DNA of 64,000 bases from JAAYFT01 sp036562765 (GTDB lineage Bacteria > Bacillota > Clostridia > Tissierellales > Tissierellaceae): NCBI GenBank assembly GCA_036562765.1, contig DATCJO010000009.1, positions 1 to 64,000 of the forward strand, in the 5' to 3' direction. The first letter of the stretch is position 1, and each line of letters opens with the position of its first letter. This document shows positions 42,609 through 50,416 of the stretch, in pieces. The notes beneath the pieces are model-generated. The model saw nothing but the letters and a program-made list of their open reading frames with translations, was not told the DNA's origin and searched no databases. A program made the translations under genes and the position numbers.

Positions 42609-43799
42609 ATGAAGTTTGATTTATCACAAAAAGGACTAGGGATTTCACCCTCTGTAACTTTATCAATAACAGCAAAGGCAAAAGCCATGAAAAATTCTGG
42701 AATAAATGTCATTAGTTTTGGAGCAGGAGAACCAGATTTCAACACACCTGAAAATATTCAAAATGAAGGTATTAGAGCCATTAAAGAAGGACTTACTAGA
42801 TATACTCCTGCATCTGGTATAACAGAATTAAAAGAGGCAATTTGTAAAAAACTTTATAATGACAATTCTCTTTCCTATGAACCAAAAAATATAGTAATCT
42901 CTAATGGCGCTAAACACTCAATTTACAATGCTTTAATGGCAATCATAAACCCAGGTGATGAAGTAATCATTCCAAAACCTTATTGGGTAAGCTATCCAGA
43001 ACTAGTAAAACTAGTAGATGGTATACCAGTCTATATAGATACTAAAGAAGAAAATGATTTTAAATTTAATGTTGATGATTTAAATAGAGTAAAAACAAAT
43101 AAAACCAAAGCTTTGATATTAAATAGTCCTAATAATCCAACTGGTTCTACTTATTCAAGACAAGAATTAGAAAAAATAGCAAATTGGGCAGTTGAAAACA
43201 ATGTATTTGTTATATCTGATGAAATTTATGAAAAATTGATTTATGATGGAAATGAACATGTTTCAATAGCTTCAATAAATGAAAAAATAAAAGATTTAAC
43301 AATAGTAATTAACGGAATGTCAAAAGCCTACGCAATGACAGGCTGGAGAATTGGTTATGCTGCATGTCATGAAGAGATTGCAAAAGTTATGTCTAACATT
43401 CAAAGCCATACTACTTCAAATCCATGCTCTATTGCACAGTATGCAAGTGTAGAAGGGCTTTTAGGAGATCAATCTTGTATTGAAGAAATGAGAAAGCATT
43501 TTGAAGAAAGAAGAAATTACATGTATGAAACTATAAATTCAATTAAAGGTTTAAGCTGTAGAAAACCCAATGGAGCGTTCTACATAATGGTAAATTTCTC
43601 AAAATTGCTAGGTAAAACCATAAGAAATTATACTATTAATTCTTCAATTGATTTTGCAAATTTCTTATTAGAAGAAGGAAAAGTTGCAGTAGTACCTGGT
43701 ATTGCATTTGGTGATGATCGCTTTATAAGATTATCATATGCTACATCAATGGAAAATATTAAAGAAGGATTAAAACGAATAAAAGAATTAATAGAATAA
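42609..43799 (+). CDS. Class I pyridoxal-phosphate aminotransferase (aspartate aminotransferase type)
   Basis: 396 residues. Fold type I motifs: SFGAGEPDFNTPENI, NGAKHSIYNAL, LNSPNNPTGSTYS, ISDEIYEKL and the PLP lysine in NGMSKAYAMTGWRIGY; the C-terminal Arg is in DRFIRLSYA. Subgroup I-gamma like AspB/PatA, converting aspartate or other amino acids with 2-oxoglutarate. The start at ATG 42609 follows GCGGAGGT; an upstream ATG (42588) is poorly placed. A long hairpin terminator follows. Confidence 0.9.
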   Translation: MKFDLSQKGLGISPSVTLSITAKAKAMKNSGINVISFGAGEPDFNTPENIQNEGIRAIKEGLTRYTPASGITELKEAICKKLYNDNSLSYEPKNIVISNGAKHSIYNALMAIINPGDEVIIPKPYWVSYPELVKLVDGIPVYIDTKEENDFKFNVDDLNRVKTNKTKALILNSPNNPTGSTYSRQELEKIANWAVENNVFVISDEIYEKLIYDGNEHVSIASINEKIKDLTIVINGMSKAYAMTGWRIGYAACHEEIAKVMSNIQSHTTSNPCSIAQYASVEGLLGDQSCIEEMRKHFEERRNYMYETINSIKGLSCRKPNGAFYIMVNFSKLLGKTIRNYTINSSIDFANFLLEEGKVAVVPGIAFGDDRFIRLSYATSMENIKEGLKRIKELIE

Positions 43800-43821
43800 T
43801 CATTTATTAAAAATATAAAAA

Positions 43822-43864
43822 TAAAATTAGGTTTACATAAATTTATTATGTAAACCTAATTTTA
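43822..43864. terminator. 18-bp perfect stem-loop after the aminotransferase (also dif-like)
   Basis: Left arm 43822-43839 (TAAAATTAGGTTTACATA), loop AATTTAT, right arm 43847-43864. T-runs on both strands make a bidirectional terminator likely. The core TTTACATAA / TTATGTAAA also resembles Xer-binding arms of dif sites. Confidence 0.8.
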
Positions 43865-44210
43865 TTTTGAATTATATTTAATTTAGTGGTTTCTGATTTT
43901 GAATTATCTTCAAAATATAATAAATATTCAAAGTAGCAATTCAATGAATAATTATATCAAAAACAATTTAATATTTCGCTTTTAAAGGCTTTTAAGTTTT
44001 TCTTTTAATATAATAACATCTTAATTCAAAATTGAGGATTTTTATTTGCGTTTTACAATATAATAAAACATGTATTAAAATAAAAACATTATAATTTAGC
44101 AATACCAATAAAATATACTAAAAATAAGAATCAAAAAATTTTTTAATAACCTAAAATGTTATAGTTGCGTATATTTAGCATTTTTGATAAAATTAACTTA
44201 TAACTATCTT
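43865..44210. other. AT-rich intergenic gap, no gene seen
   Basis: About 345 bases of very AT-rich sequence with no supported open frame on either strand, no tRNA-like fold and no clear promoter. It separates the aminotransferase terminator from the palindrome before the recombinase gene. Confidence 0.7.
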
Positions 44211-44238
44211 TAGTCACAAAATAGTTATTTTGTGACTA
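44211..44238. promoter_or_regulatory. 28-bp perfect palindrome upstream of the Xer-type recombinase
   Basis: TAGTCACAAAATA (44211-44223), centre GT, TATTTTGTGACTA (44226-44238). The arms are exact reverse complements. ATAGTTA (44221-44227) can alternatively pair with TAACTAT at 44201-44207 or at 44237-44243. It ends 26 bases before the start codon, so it may be an operator, a recombinase-binding site, or an mRNA hairpin. Confidence 0.85.
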
Positions 44239-44264
44239 ACTATACATATAAAGAAGGTGGAAAA

Positions 44265-45227
44265 ATGCACAAATTACCAACAATACTTGAAGATTATTTA
44301 AATTACATGGAAACTATTAAAGGTGCTTCTCCAAATACTGTTAAGGAGTATTTTTATGATTTACGCACTTTTTTCAGATTTATAAAAATTAGATATAAAT
44401 TAGTTGATCCAAATACCGAATTTGAAGAAATTGATATTTCTGATTTGGATTTAGAAACTATAAAAAAAATAACTATTCAGGATTTATATAGCTATATCTC
44501 TTTTACTGATAAAAAACGAGAAAATGGCAACTATACTCGTGCTAGAAAAGTCGCTTCCGTTAGGTCATTTTTCAACTATTTATACTCGAAAGTAAATTTA
44601 ATTGATAAAAATCCAGCTGAATCCTTAGAATTTCCAAAACGAGAAAATAGACACCCTATTTATCTTACACTAGAACAATCAGAATCATTATTAAATGCTG
44701 TATTACAAAACGATAATGAGTTTTTTAGGAAAAGAGATTATGCAATTATAATGCTATTTTTAAATTGTGGCTTGAGGCTTTCAGAATTGGCAAATATAGA
44801 TATAGATAAGATTAAAGATGACACTATTTCCATAATTGGTAAAGGAAATAAAGAAAGAACAATATATTTAAACGAAGCATGTATTGCTGCAATTAATGAT
44901 TACTTAGCAGTAAGACCTAAAAATGTAAAAGAAAATAAAGCCCTTTTCTTAAGCAAAAGACATCAAAGAATGAGCAACAGAGCCATACAACATATGATAG
45001 ATAAATATCTTGAAAAAGCAGGATTAGACCCAAGAGTCTATTCAACTCATAAGCTTAGACATACTGCAGCTACACTAATGTACAAATATGGAAATGTTGA
45101 TATAAGAGCTTTACAAGCTATTTTGGGCCACGAATCCGTGTCAACAACCCAGATATACACCCATATTGATAACGAAAGACTTAGAGAAGCTGTTAAAAGA
45201 AATCCTCTCGCTAAATTAAAGAAATAG
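44265..45227 (+). CDS. Tyrosine recombinase, XerC/XerD type
   Basis: 320 residues. SAM-like N-terminal DNA-binding domain (YLNYMETIKGASPNTVKEY) and C-terminal catalytic domain with the full set Arg171, Lys193, His262, Arg265, His289 and Tyr298. The start at ATG 44265 follows AAGAAGGTGG; the frame upstream to 44232 runs through the palindrome and is not used. Next to lexA rather than phage genes, so probably the chromosomal Xer for dimer resolution, but which Xer cannot be decided from one gene. Confidence 0.9.
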   Translation: MHKLPTILEDYLNYMETIKGASPNTVKEYFYDLRTFFRFIKIRYKLVDPNTEFEEIDISDLDLETIKKITIQDLYSYISFTDKKRENGNYTRARKVASVRSFFNYLYSKVNLIDKNPAESLEFPKRENRHPIYLTLEQSESLLNAVLQNDNEFFRKRDYAIIMLFLNCGLRLSELANIDIDKIKDDTISIIGKGNKERTIYLNEACIAAINDYLAVRPKNVKENKALFLSKRHQRMSNRAIQHMIDKYLEKAGLDPRVYSTHKLRHTAATLMYKYGNVDIRALQAILGHESVSTTQIYTHIDNERLREAVKRNPLAKLKK

Positions 45228-45254
45228 TTTTATTTATTATAATTTATTAATTCA

Positions 45255-45294
45255 CGAACTATTGTTTGATTTTGCTGCTATTTTATGGTATAAT
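45255..45294 (+). promoter_or_regulatory. lexA promoter with overlapping SOS box
   Basis: SOS box CGAACTATTGTTTG (45255-45268), one mismatch to CGAAC-N4-GTTCG. The -35 TTGATT (45266-45271) overlaps it; 17-base spacer; -10 TATAAT (45289-45294). LexA binding would cover the -35, giving autorepression. Confidence 0.88.
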
Positions 45295-45337
45295 TAATCA
45301 TAATTAATTCTTATTCGTATACAAGGGGTGTTATTTT

Positions 45338-45955
45338 ATGTATGAAGATTTAACGCAAAAACAAATAGAAATATTATTTTTTATAAAATCAGAAATTCAG
45401 CGACAAGGATATCCACCTTCTGTAAGAGACATCTGTAAAGGTGTAAATCTTAAATCTACTTCAACTGTACACAGCCATCTAGAAAAATTAGAAGAAAAAG
45501 GCTATATTAGAAGAGATGCCACAAAACCTAGAGCAATAGAAATTCTAGATAAAAGCGACAATTCCCTACTTGTTTCTAAAAAAACAGTTGATGTTCCTAT
45601 TGTAGGTAAAGTAACTGCAGGTGAACCAATATTAGCAATTCAAAATATTGAAGACACTTTTCCAATTCCTGTCGAATTAGTAAAAGACAATAATGTTTTT
45701 ATGCTCAAAGTTCAAGGTGAAAGTATGATAGAAGCTGGTATTTTAGACGGTGATTTAGTGTTGGTCAAGGAACAAAAAACTGCAGAAAACGGAGATATTG
45801 TTGTTGCTTTATTAAATGAAGAAGCAACTGTAAAAAGATTTTATAAAGAAAAGGATAGGATTAGATTACAACCAGAAAATCAATTTATGTCACCAATTTA
45901 CACCAATGAAGTAACAATTTTAGGAAAAGTTATAGGTTTATTTAGAAAATTATAA
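45338..45955 (+). CDS. lexA: LexA SOS repressor
   Basis: 205 residues. Winged-helix DNA-binding domain (QGYPPSVRDICKGVNLKSTSTVHSHLEKL) and S24 autoprotease domain with cleavage site Ala94-Gly95 (VTAGEP), nucleophile Ser129 (GESMIEAG) and Lys166 (ATVKRF). Autoregulated through the SOS box at 45255 and predicted to control recA at 34839. RBS AAGGGGTG. It converges on ynbB, sharing a terminator. Confidence 0.97.
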   Translation: MYEDLTQKQIEILFFIKSEIQRQGYPPSVRDICKGVNLKSTSTVHSHLEKLEEKGYIRRDATKPRAIEILDKSDNSLLVSKKTVDVPIVGKVTAGEPILAIQNIEDTFPIPVELVKDNNVFMLKVQGESMIEAGILDGDLVLVKEQKTAENGDIVVALLNEEATVKRFYKEKDRIRLQPENQFMSPIYTNEVTILGKVIGLFRKL

Positions 45956-45976
45956 AAGCAGGATTCCCCTGCTTTT
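45954..45976. terminator. Bidirectional terminator between lexA and ynbB
   Basis: AAAAGCAGG (45954-45962), loop ATTCC, CCTGCTTTT (45968-45976). It overlaps both stop codons and serves two convergent genes. Confidence 0.85.
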
Positions 45977-47279
45977 AATTTTTAAATTTGGATGCATCTA
46001 CTAATTCCTTCTCTATTAGATTATTTAATGCTTTTAAAACTCCAAGCTTACAATGCTCATAAGTTAATCCACCTTGATAGTATACAAAATATGGTTCTCT
46101 AATAGGTCCATCAGCACTAAGTTCAATAGATGAACCATCGATAAATCCACCAGCAGCCATTACTACTTTATCTTCATAACCTGGCATATCCCATGCTTCT
46201 GGAGTTACAAAGGAATCTACTGCTGATGCAGACTGAATTCCTCTACAAAATTCAATTACCCTTTCAGGGCTGTTTAATTGTATGCCTTGTATAATATCAG
46301 ATCTTTTATCATCTACATCTGGAACAACATTAAAGCCTAGCTTTTTAAATACTGCTGCTACCAAAATAGCTCCTTTAACAGCTTCTGAAACAACATGTGG
46401 TGCTAAAAATAATCCTTGCAAAGTATTTCTAGTAGTTCCAAAAGTAAGTCCACATTCTTTTCCCAAACCAGGTGCTGTTAATCTATTGGCAATTAACTGA
46501 ACCAAATCTTTCTTTCCTACAACATAACCACCAGAAAGAGCTATACCTCCACCTGGATTTTTTATCAAGGAACCAGCCATTATATCTGCCCCTACATCAG
46601 TAGGTTCTTTAAATTCTAAAAATTCCCCATAACAGTTATCCACCATAATAATGACTTTATCATTAACTTCTCTTATAGCTTTAATTGCAGCTTCTATTTC
46701 ATCTATAGTTAGAGCTTTTCTATCACTATAACCTGTCGATCTTTGGATCATTATAATCTTAGTATTTTTTTCTATGCTTTTTAAAACTCTATCAATATCA
46801 ATTGAATTTTTTACTAATGGTATTTCTTTATATTTTATTCCATACTCCATTAAGTTACCTGGTTCATTCCCTTTAACTCCTATTACTTTTTGCATTGTAT
46901 CATACGGAGCGCCTGTTATAACCATAAGTTCATCTGAAGGCCTTAAAATCCCAGATAAAGTTAAAGTTAATGCATGAGTTCCTGAAGCAATAGCTGGCCT
47001 TACCAATGCATCCTCAGTATTAAATACTCTTGCAAAAATTTCTTCTACCTTTTCCCTACCAACATCTCCATAACCATATCCTGTAGTCCAATAAAAATCT
47101 GTTGTAGATAATCTGCTTTTTTGCATTGCATTAATAACTTTATATTGATTATACTCTTTTATTTCATCTATTTTTTCGAATTTATCTAAAATTTGTTTTT
47201 CTATATGATTTACATAATTGATTACATCAATATCTATATTAAATTGTTTACATAATAATTTTAACGTTAACTCATTCAT
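45975..47279 (-). CDS. ynbB: YnbB-family PLP protein (methionine gamma-lyase-like, aluminium resistance family)
   Basis: 434 residues. Cys/Met-metabolism PLP fold with the phosphate loop ASGTHALTLTLSG, MVDNCYGEF and the PLP lysine in AGSLIKNPGGGIALSGGY. This family, annotated as aluminium resistance protein or methionine gamma-lyase family, sits near hfq-miaA or glnR in many Firmicutes; its true reaction is unproven. RBS AAAGGTGAT precedes the ATG. A terminator lies between hfq and this gene. Confidence 0.88.
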   Translation of the reverse strand: MNELTLKLLCKQFNIDIDVINYVNHIEKQILDKFEKIDEIKEYNQYKVINAMQKSRLSTTDFYWTTGYGYGDVGREKVEEIFARVFNTEDALVRPAIASGTHALTLTLSGILRPSDELMVITGAPYDTMQKVIGVKGNEPGNLMEYGIKYKEIPLVKNSIDIDRVLKSIEKNTKIIMIQRSTGYSDRKALTIDEIEAAIKAIREVNDKVIIMVDNCYGEFLEFKEPTDVGADIMAGSLIKNPGGGIALSGGYVVGKKDLVQLIANRLTAPGLGKECGLTFGTTRNTLQGLFLAPHVVSEAVKGAILVAAVFKKLGFNVVPDVDDKRSDIIQGIQLNSPERVIEFCRGIQSASAVDSFVTPEAWDMPGYEDKVVMAAGGFIDGSSIELSADGPIREPYFVYYQGGLTYEHCKLGVLKALNNLIEKELVDASKFKN

Positions 47280-47319
47280 TTATATCACCTTTCTATAGTT
47301 TAACAAAAATTATGCAAAT

Positions 47320-47350
47320 ATATAAGTCTCTGAGTATCAGAGACTTATAT
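47320..47350 (-). terminator. Terminator after hfq
   Basis: ATATAAGTCTCTGA (47320-47333), loop GTA, TCAGAGACTTATAT (47337-47350): a perfect 14-bp stem. Lies just past the hfq stop in the minus direction; the following T-tract is modest, so ynbB could be read through. Confidence 0.75.
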
Positions 47351-47360
47351 TTTCATTTTT

Positions 47361-47588
47361 TTAATTATCTAATTCTATAGGTAATGGTTTAAAAGGTACT
47401 ATTGTAGAAACAGCATGTTTATATATTAATTGTTGCTTACCATCACTTTCTAGTATTATTGTATAATTATCGAAACCTTTTACAATTCCTTTAATTTGAT
47501 ATCCGTTAACTAAAAAAATTGTTATGCCAATATTTTCTTTTCTTACCTTATTTAAAAAAGCATCTTGTAAATTTAAATTTTGTTTCAT
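47361..47588 (-). CDS. hfq: RNA chaperone Hfq
   Basis: 75 residues, typical Gram-positive length. Sm1 motif LQDAFLNKVRKENIGITIFLVNGYQIKG and Sm2 YKHAVSTI are clear. Forms a hexamer binding sRNA and mRNA. RBS TAAGGAGGG; one base separates it from the miaA stop, so it is expressed with the mismatch-repair/tRNA-modification operon. Confidence 0.97.
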   Translation of the reverse strand: MKQNLNLQDAFLNKVRKENIGITIFLVNGYQIKGIVKGFDNYTIILESDGKQQLIYKHAVSTIVPFKPLPIELDN

Positions 47589-47589
47589 T

Positions 47590-48540
47590 TTATTCCCTCC
47601 TTAATATTTTTTCTACATAATTTACTATTTGATTGACTAAGATGTCCAAATTTGAATATTCATCTAAATTAAACCATTTTATTCTACTATCTCTTCTAAA
47701 CCATGTCAACTGCCTTTTTGCATAATTCCTTGAACCTTTCTTAATCAGTTCAATCGATTCCTCTAAAGTTAATTCACCTTCTAAATATTTTATAATTTCT
47801 TTATACCCGATTCCCTGCATAGAAGTAAGTTCTTTAGTATACCCCATTTTTAATAAATTGGCTACTTCAGCAATTAAACCATTTTCAATCATCTTATCTA
47901 CTCTCATATTTATTCTCTCATACAATTTATCTCTATCCATGTTGAGCCCAATCATTGCAAGATTATATCTATCATTTTGTTTTCTAAAATCCCTATTTTG
48001 CTCTGACATAGGAATACCTGTAACTTCATATATCTCTATAGCCCTAATTATTCTTTTTCTATCACTTACATGTATCCTTTTAGAGCTTTCTTTATCAATT
48101 TTTTCCAGCATATTATGGATATATTCATTTCCAAATTTATCTGCCAGTTCATTAAGTCTCTTTCTAATTTTTTCATTTGGTGGCACTTTCGTAAAGTTTA
48201 AATCATATACTAATGAATTTACATATAAACCTGTACCACCTACTACTATAGGTATCTTGCCTTTTTTATTTATATCTGAAATGATTTTCTCAGCAAGCTC
48301 CTTATAATCAGCAACTGTAAATTCTTCATCAGGATAAACAACGTCAATTAAATAATGAGGTATCCCCTCCATTTCTTCAGGAGTAACTTTAGCTGTTCCA
48401 ATATCCATATATTTATATATTTGCATTGAATCAGCAGAAATTATTTCGCCATTTAATATCTTAGCTAATTTAATAGATATTGCAGTTTTCCCTACAGCTG
48501 TAGGTCCCACTATGACCATTAAATTTTCTCTTGAGTTCAT
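47590..48540 (-). CDS. miaA: tRNA dimethylallyltransferase
   Basis: Adds the isopentenyl group to A37 of tRNAs reading UNN codons. 316 residues; P-loop GPTAVGKTAIS near residue 12, then ISADSMQIYKYMDIGTAK and DVVYPDEEFTVADY. Its product i6A37 is the substrate of MiaB encoded at 53056 in the same operon. Confidence 0.96.
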   Translation of the reverse strand: MNSRENLMVIVGPTAVGKTAISIKLAKILNGEIISADSMQIYKYMDIGTAKVTPEEMEGIPHYLIDVVYPDEEFTVADYKELAEKIISDINKKGKIPIVVGGTGLYVNSLVYDLNFTKVPPNEKIRKRLNELADKFGNEYIHNMLEKIDKESSKRIHVSDRKRIIRAIEIYEVTGIPMSEQNRDFRKQNDRYNLAMIGLNMDRDKLYERINMRVDKMIENGLIAEVANLLKMGYTKELTSMQGIGYKEIIKYLEGELTLEESIELIKKGSRNYAKRQLTWFRRDSRIKWFNLDEYSNLDILVNQIVNYVEKILRRE

Positions 48541-48552
48541 ATAACCATCCTT

Positions 48553-50415
48553 CTAAATAATTCTTAAGAAAGCTTTTTCTATGTCTGTTTTCTTTATTTC
48601 TAAAACAGTTGGCCTACCATGAGGACAACTATATGGATGATTTGTTTGGCTTAACTGTTTTAATAAACTCATGATTTCTATATCTTCTATTTGGTCTCCA
48701 CTTTTAATAGCTTTAGTACAAGCAAGTTTCATAATCTTTTCTAATTTTACATCGTAATTTGATTTAATTCTATTAGCATTATCTAATATATCAAAGAATA
48801 ACTCCTTCAAATTTGGTTTACCAAAAATTAAAGGGACCGCTCTTATTGCAACAGCATTATTGCCAAATTCTTCAACATCAAAGCCCAATTTTTTAAAAAT
48901 AAGTTCGTTTTCCCTAAAAATATTCATCTCAACATTAGTTAATTCAATAATTTCTGCAGCAATTAATTGTTGCTGAATGATATTTTCGTTTTGGTATTCT
49001 TTTAAATATTTCTCATATAAAATCCTTTCATGGGCTGCATGTTGGTCAATTAAAAGTACTTTATCTTCTCCCTTTATTTCTACTATAATATAAGTGTTAA
49101 AAATTACTCCAATAGGTTTTGCTTTTGATATTAAATTATTATTTATTATTGTTTTATCTTCATCGTTTTTTATATCATTGCTTATATCGATATCATTATC
49201 CTTTTCTAAGCTACCTTCTTTATCATAAAGTATATTTGAACTGAAATCCATTATATCATATTCATTATAAAACTTTATATCATTAGTAAAATCTCTAATA
49301 ATAATGTCTTTTTCTTTATCTCCTTCCTTCTCAAAGTTTTCTTCATAAGCATTAAACAGAATCTGCAAACTTTCATCTTTTGTTGAATCTTTATGTTCTC
49401 CAAAATTCATTTTTGGTACTGATAACGCACCACCAAACAATGAATCTCTTACAGCCCGTTCTAAAACTGTTAAAACTTCATCAGGATTAGAAAATTTTAT
49501 TTCTTCTTTAGTTGGATGAATATTAACATCAATTCTTTCTGGCTCTATTTCAATAAAAAGTATAAAACATGGAAATCTATTCAATGGAATAATAGACTTA
49601 TAATACTTCTCAATGGCATTAGAAATTAATAAATTATATACATATCGTCCATTTATATATAAATATTGATGACTTCTATTTCCTCTGTATAACTTGTTAT
49701 TTGAAATAAAACCATATATTTTTATTCCATTATCAATTATATTGATTTCAATTAGATTATTAGAAAATTCTTTGCCCAAAATACTATAAATATGAGCTCT
49801 TAAATTATTATTTTTTGATGTTTTTAAAACAGTTTTATTATCCTTAATAAATTTAAAAGAAATATGTGGATTACCTAATGCCATTCTGTAAACAACATTT
49901 GAAATATTATTAGATTCTACCAAATCTGATTTCAAAAATTTTCGTCTAACTGGTAAATTATAAAAAACATCCTTTACTATTATAGTCGTTCCTTTTGGAC
50001 ATCCAATTTTTTCTTTTAAAACTAATTTCCCTTCCTCAAATATACCATGTATACCTGCAACTACCTCATCAGTTTTTGTAATAATCTCAACCTTAGATAC
50101 TGTACAAATGCTGGCTAAGGCTTCCCCCCTAAAGCCAAGGGATTTAATTCTGTATAAATCTTCAATTGATGATAATTTAGATGTAGAATGCCTTTTAAAA
50201 GCTAATTCAATATCATCTTCAGCTATACCTTCCCCATTATCTGTAACCCTAATATAAGTCTTGCCACCATCTTTAATTTCAATGATAATTTCGTCACTAT
50301 TGGCATCAACTGAATTCTCAACAAGTTCTTTTACTATGGATGAAGGCCTCTCAATAACTTCTCCAGCAGCAATCTTTTCTATTGTACTATCATCTAATAA
50401 TTTTATTTTCCCCAC
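48553..50415 (-). CDS. mutL: DNA mismatch repair protein MutL
   Basis: 620 residues. GHKL ATPase motifs: ELVENSVDA, DNGEGI, GFRGEALASI. The C-terminal domain has the endonuclease motif DQHAAHERILYE and SCPHGRPT, so it should be the nicking type. Of two GTGs I choose 50415 (MGKIKLLDDSTIEKIAAGEV), one base after the mutS stop and eight after AAAGGG; GTG 50424 lies on the RBS. Confidence 0.96.
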   Translation of the reverse strand: MGKIKLLDDSTIEKIAAGEVIERPSSIVKELVENSVDANSDEIIIEIKDGGKTYIRVTDNGEGIAEDDIELAFKRHSTSKLSSIEDLYRIKSLGFRGEALASICTVSKVEIITKTDEVVAGIHGIFEEGKLVLKEKIGCPKGTTIIVKDVFYNLPVRRKFLKSDLVESNNISNVVYRMALGNPHISFKFIKDNKTVLKTSKNNNLRAHIYSILGKEFSNNLIEINIIDNGIKIYGFISNNKLYRGNRSHQYLYINGRYVYNLLISNAIEKYYKSIIPLNRFPCFILFIEIEPERIDVNIHPTKEEIKFSNPDEVLTVLERAVRDSLFGGALSVPKMNFGEHKDSTKDESLQILFNAYEENFEKEGDKEKDIIIRDFTNDIKFYNEYDIMDFSSNILYDKEGSLEKDNDIDISNDIKNDEDKTIINNNLISKAKPIGVIFNTYIIVEIKGEDKVLLIDQHAAHERILYEKYLKEYQNENIIQQQLIAAEIIELTNVEMNIFRENELIFKKLGFDVEEFGNNAVAIRAVPLIFGKPNLKELFFDILDNANRIKSNYDVKLEKIMKLACTKAIKSGDQIEDIEIMSLLKQLSQTNHPYSCPHGRPTVLEIKKTDIEKAFLRII

Positions 50416-50416
50416 T

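Noticed and set aside
43865..44210. Hidden small gene or RNA gene in the AT-rich gap
   Set aside because: No open frame with an RBS and no tRNA-like or compact RNA fold was seen on either strand.
44232..44264. Upstream start of the Xer recombinase inside the palindrome
   Set aside because: ATG 44265 has the RBS AAGAAGGTGG; the upstream codons lie in the palindrome arm.
44265..45227. Recombinase as part of an integrated mobile element
   Set aside because: No attachment repeats, phage or plasmid genes nearby; neighbours are lexA and housekeeping genes, and base composition is like the rest.
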